Notes under the pieces: generated by a model
What the model saw: only the letters and a program-made list of their open reading frames with translations
Databases searched by the model: none
What the model was told of the DNA's origin: nothing
Shown here: positions 62,276-64,000 of the stretch, one piece after another
Numbering within the stretch: position 1 is the first letter of the stretch
Layout: each line of letters begins with the position of its first letter
Translations under genes and position numbers: made by a program
DNA from: Roseiflexus sp. RS-1
GTDB taxonomy: Bacteria; Chloroflexota; Chloroflexia; Chloroflexales; Roseiflexaceae
NCBI RefSeq assembly: GCF_000016665.1
Contig: NC_009523.1
Span: 248,001-312,000, forward strand
DNA: 64,000 nt
Direction of reading: 5' to 3'

Positions 62276-64000
62276 TCACCGCTCGCCGCCGAGACCCAGC
62301 CCGATCTCAGGCGCCGCTTCGGGGCGCACCGCGATGACAAAATCGGTCGAACCGAGCGGATGCGGCGGGATGCGGTACAGGATATAGTTCCAGAACTGCC
62401 GCGACACGACCGGATCGAACGGCTGGCGCAGGAGACGCATCAGGAGTGACGAACGTTCGGTCACCTTGGCCGTCCTCCAGTCGCGCGGCAGGCGATACGT
62501 TTCCTCTTCCGGGAACCACCAGCGCAACGGATAGCGTTGCACCACGAACCCTTCCAGAAAACGGCGATTCTGCTCATTCTCGTAGTTTTCGAGCAGCATA
62601 AGCACGGCGATCACATCGTCGCCCGGAGCGCGCCGGAGTTGCGGCGGTTGCTCCTCGGTGCGGGCAAAACGGATGCGGTACCAGTCCCACACGGTCTCGT
62701 TATCGTACCAGACCGTCGCGGTCGTTGCGTTGCTGCGCCGGCGCAGCGCCTCGTCGAGCCGGTCGATCACCCGCTTCACATCAGGCGACGTCTGGGTGTA
62801 GATCATCATCTCCCGCGGCACATCGCCGTAGCGGAAACTGAGTTGATACGCGCTGCGCAGCGTGTAAACCGCTACAATCAGCGTGACCCCCGCCATGAGC
62901 GCCCCCAGCGCCCAGCGTCGCCCGCGTAGCATCCACGCACCGGCGGTGAGCAGCGCGGTCAGCATCATCCAGAGTGGCGCGATCCATGGCGTGAGTGCTG
63001 CAAGTTGCGGATTGCTGTTGATCGTTGCGTCGTTGATCGTCACGCTCAGCAGGATCAGACAATAAGCGCTGATGACCGTCAGCACCCCCAGGAAGATCGG
63101 GAATGGACGTGCGATCTGGCTCAATACCGATCCATCCCGTGCTTCATCATCATCGACCGCGCGGCGCCACCATTCCAGCGTGCGCCCCGCAGCCCACGCC
63201 CCCAGCAATGTGAGTGGCAGGGCGACGTGCACTGTCAACCATGGCATCTTTTCGCCCGCCCACGAGTAGAGTGCAAATGTAGCTACACTCCACCACGCCA
63301 GGACAAACGGCAGCACTGTGGCGCCGCCAGGAGCGGTGGCGGTGTCAAGGGTTGCGCGCCCAGGCGCGGCATCTCCATCGGCGTCGGGATCGGCGCGGTT
63401 GCGTGTGTGGCGTCGCCGTTGCCATCCCAGCGCTCCCACCATTATCAGACCCGCCAGACCCCACAGGATCAGCAGCGGCTCGTAGATCGCCAGCAGCACC
63501 GCGTAGTAGTGCGGCGGTTGACCGCCACGTTCAACCTCGTGCTGCGCCAGCCAGTAGAGGAGCGAACCGGTCGTACCGGTGATGACGCCAGCGGTATTGG
63601 TCAGAAATGCGGTGAAGAACAGGGTATAAATCAGAAAAAAAAGCCCGCCCGCGATCAACAGACGCCGGTCCTGCGCCAGACTTGCAAAAACCGCGACCGT
63701 CGGATCGCCGCTCGCGCGCGCACGTTCCCAACGGGTCATGCCGGTCGTGTCGCGCCGTCGCCAGACGATCCACCAGAGCGCCGCCAGCGTTGTCGGGACC
63801 AGCACAAGCCCGGTCAGGATCGCCGGATGCCCGAAGAACTCGCCAAGTTTGATGAAGTAGAGACCGAAATTATCGTCCGGTTGATGACGGACGCACAGCG
63901 CATAATTGTTGTCAAACGTCGCCAGCGGGGGCCAGCCAAAGATCGGACCGGGGCGAGCGACGCGCATCGGGTTGGGGGGGGGGAAGGGTTGCAGTTCACT
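62276..64000 (-). CDS. Agl23-like membrane protein, N-terminus outside window
   Basis: The frame is open past base 64000, so the true start is not here; the Met at 63967 is probably internal. The 574 visible residues include a second half similar to the neighbour at 58778: SWAGEKMPWLTVHVALPL, YGDVPREMMIYTQTSPDVKRVI and YPLRWWFPEEETY. About eight membrane helices are visible. It ends 57 bp before the next gene starts, so the two are likely a unit and probably related by old duplication. A G10 run (63974-63983), read as prolines, lies near the window edge; the sequence should be checked there. Confidence 0.85.
   Translation of the reverse strand, partial: SELQPFPPPNPMRVARPGPIFGWPPLATFDNNYALCVRHQPDDNFGLYFIKLGEFFGHPAILTGLVLVPTTLAALWWIVWRRRDTTGMTRWERARASGDPTVAVFASLAQDRRLLIAGGLFFLIYTLFFTAFLTNTAGVITGTTGSLLYWLAQHEVERGGQPPHYYAVLLAIYEPLLILWGLAGLIMVGALGWQRRRHTRNRADPDADGDAAPGRATLDTATAPGGATVLPFVLAWWSVATFALYSWAGEKMPWLTVHVALPLTLLGAWAAGRTLEWWRRAVDDDEARDGSVLSQIARPFPIFLGVLTVISAYCLILLSVTINDATINSNPQLAALTPWIAPLWMMLTALLTAGAWMLRGRRWALGALMAGVTLIVAVYTLRSAYQLSFRYGDVPREMMIYTQTSPDVKRVIDRLDEALRRRSNATTATVWYDNETVWDWYRIRFARTEEQPPQLRRAPGDDVIAVLMLLENYENEQNRRFLEGFVVQRYPLRWWFPEEETYRLPRDWRTAKVTERSSLLMRLLRQPFDPVVSRQFWNYILYRIPPHPLGSTDFVIAVRPEAAPEIGLGLGGER

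Overview
The window looks like chromosome from a filamentous anoxygenic phototroph of the Chloroflexota, most like Roseiflexus. This is an inference from GC-rich coding style, a heme-synthesis fusion gene, pairs of Agl23-type membrane proteins, many sensor kinases and the very high load of short repeats; no rRNA or tRNA gene is present to confirm it. Thirty-seven host protein genes and one two-frame IS element were recognised. The first and last genes run off the window.

Layout. 1-6275 (+): hybrid histidine kinase, single-domain response regulator, purH, hisIE and a second kinase. 6295-8001: three small membrane proteins among heptamer repeats and a pair of 78-bp MITE-like elements. 8087-12412 (-): a MurA-type enolpyruvyl transferase with Asp in place of the catalytic-loop Cys, a DUF697 protein, and a B12-dependent acyl-CoA mutase large subunit whose substrate residues are those of isobutyryl-CoA mutase. 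12534-18072 (+): DUF6174 protein, 2-hydroxyacid dehydrogenase, Uma2 nuclease-fold protein, VOC protein and formate-THF ligase. 18099-20205 (-): NAD-dependent epimerase and a membrane STAS protein. 21248-29678 (+): phosphohexomutase, a 1711-residue DUF1998 helicase and a heme A synthase/heme O synthase fusion. 29993-34835 (+): tightly packed operon of two alpha/beta hydrolases, an ACT protein, an acyl-CoA ligase and a beta-lactamase-fold hydrolase. 35228-45486: membrane protein, large sensor kinase, asnS, a D12-class adenine methylase, acnA and a divergent LysR regulator.

45633-56039 (-) is the most unusual part: SNF2 helicase with a C-terminal DUF3883 nuclease-like domain, then a DUF1156 adenine methyltransferase with a Zn ribbon, a GxxExxY PD-(D/E)XK protein and a DUF499 ATPase. 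This reads as a DNA-modification/defence operon related to, but lacking the hallmark genes of, BREX and DISARM. Every spacer of this operon is filled by one palindromic repeat family built from ACGGAT/ATCCGT hexamers. The same repeat has entered the methyltransferase coding sequence three times without breaking the frame, and its ends supply or abut the stop codons of five consecutive genes.

56040-58777 holds dispersed repeats and an intact-looking IS5-family element inserted in an older inverted-repeat element. 58778-64000 (-) encodes two Agl23-type membrane proteins, one with a C-terminal NHL propeller.

The repeat content falls into distinct families: the ACGGAT palindromes; elements bounded by about 24-bp inverted repeats beginning TATAGCAGTTCTCA (four copies); a 78-bp TNA-flanked MITE; 7-bp repeats of three unrelated motifs; and an array at 40.7-41.7 kb that has copied the last 22 codons of acnA four times.
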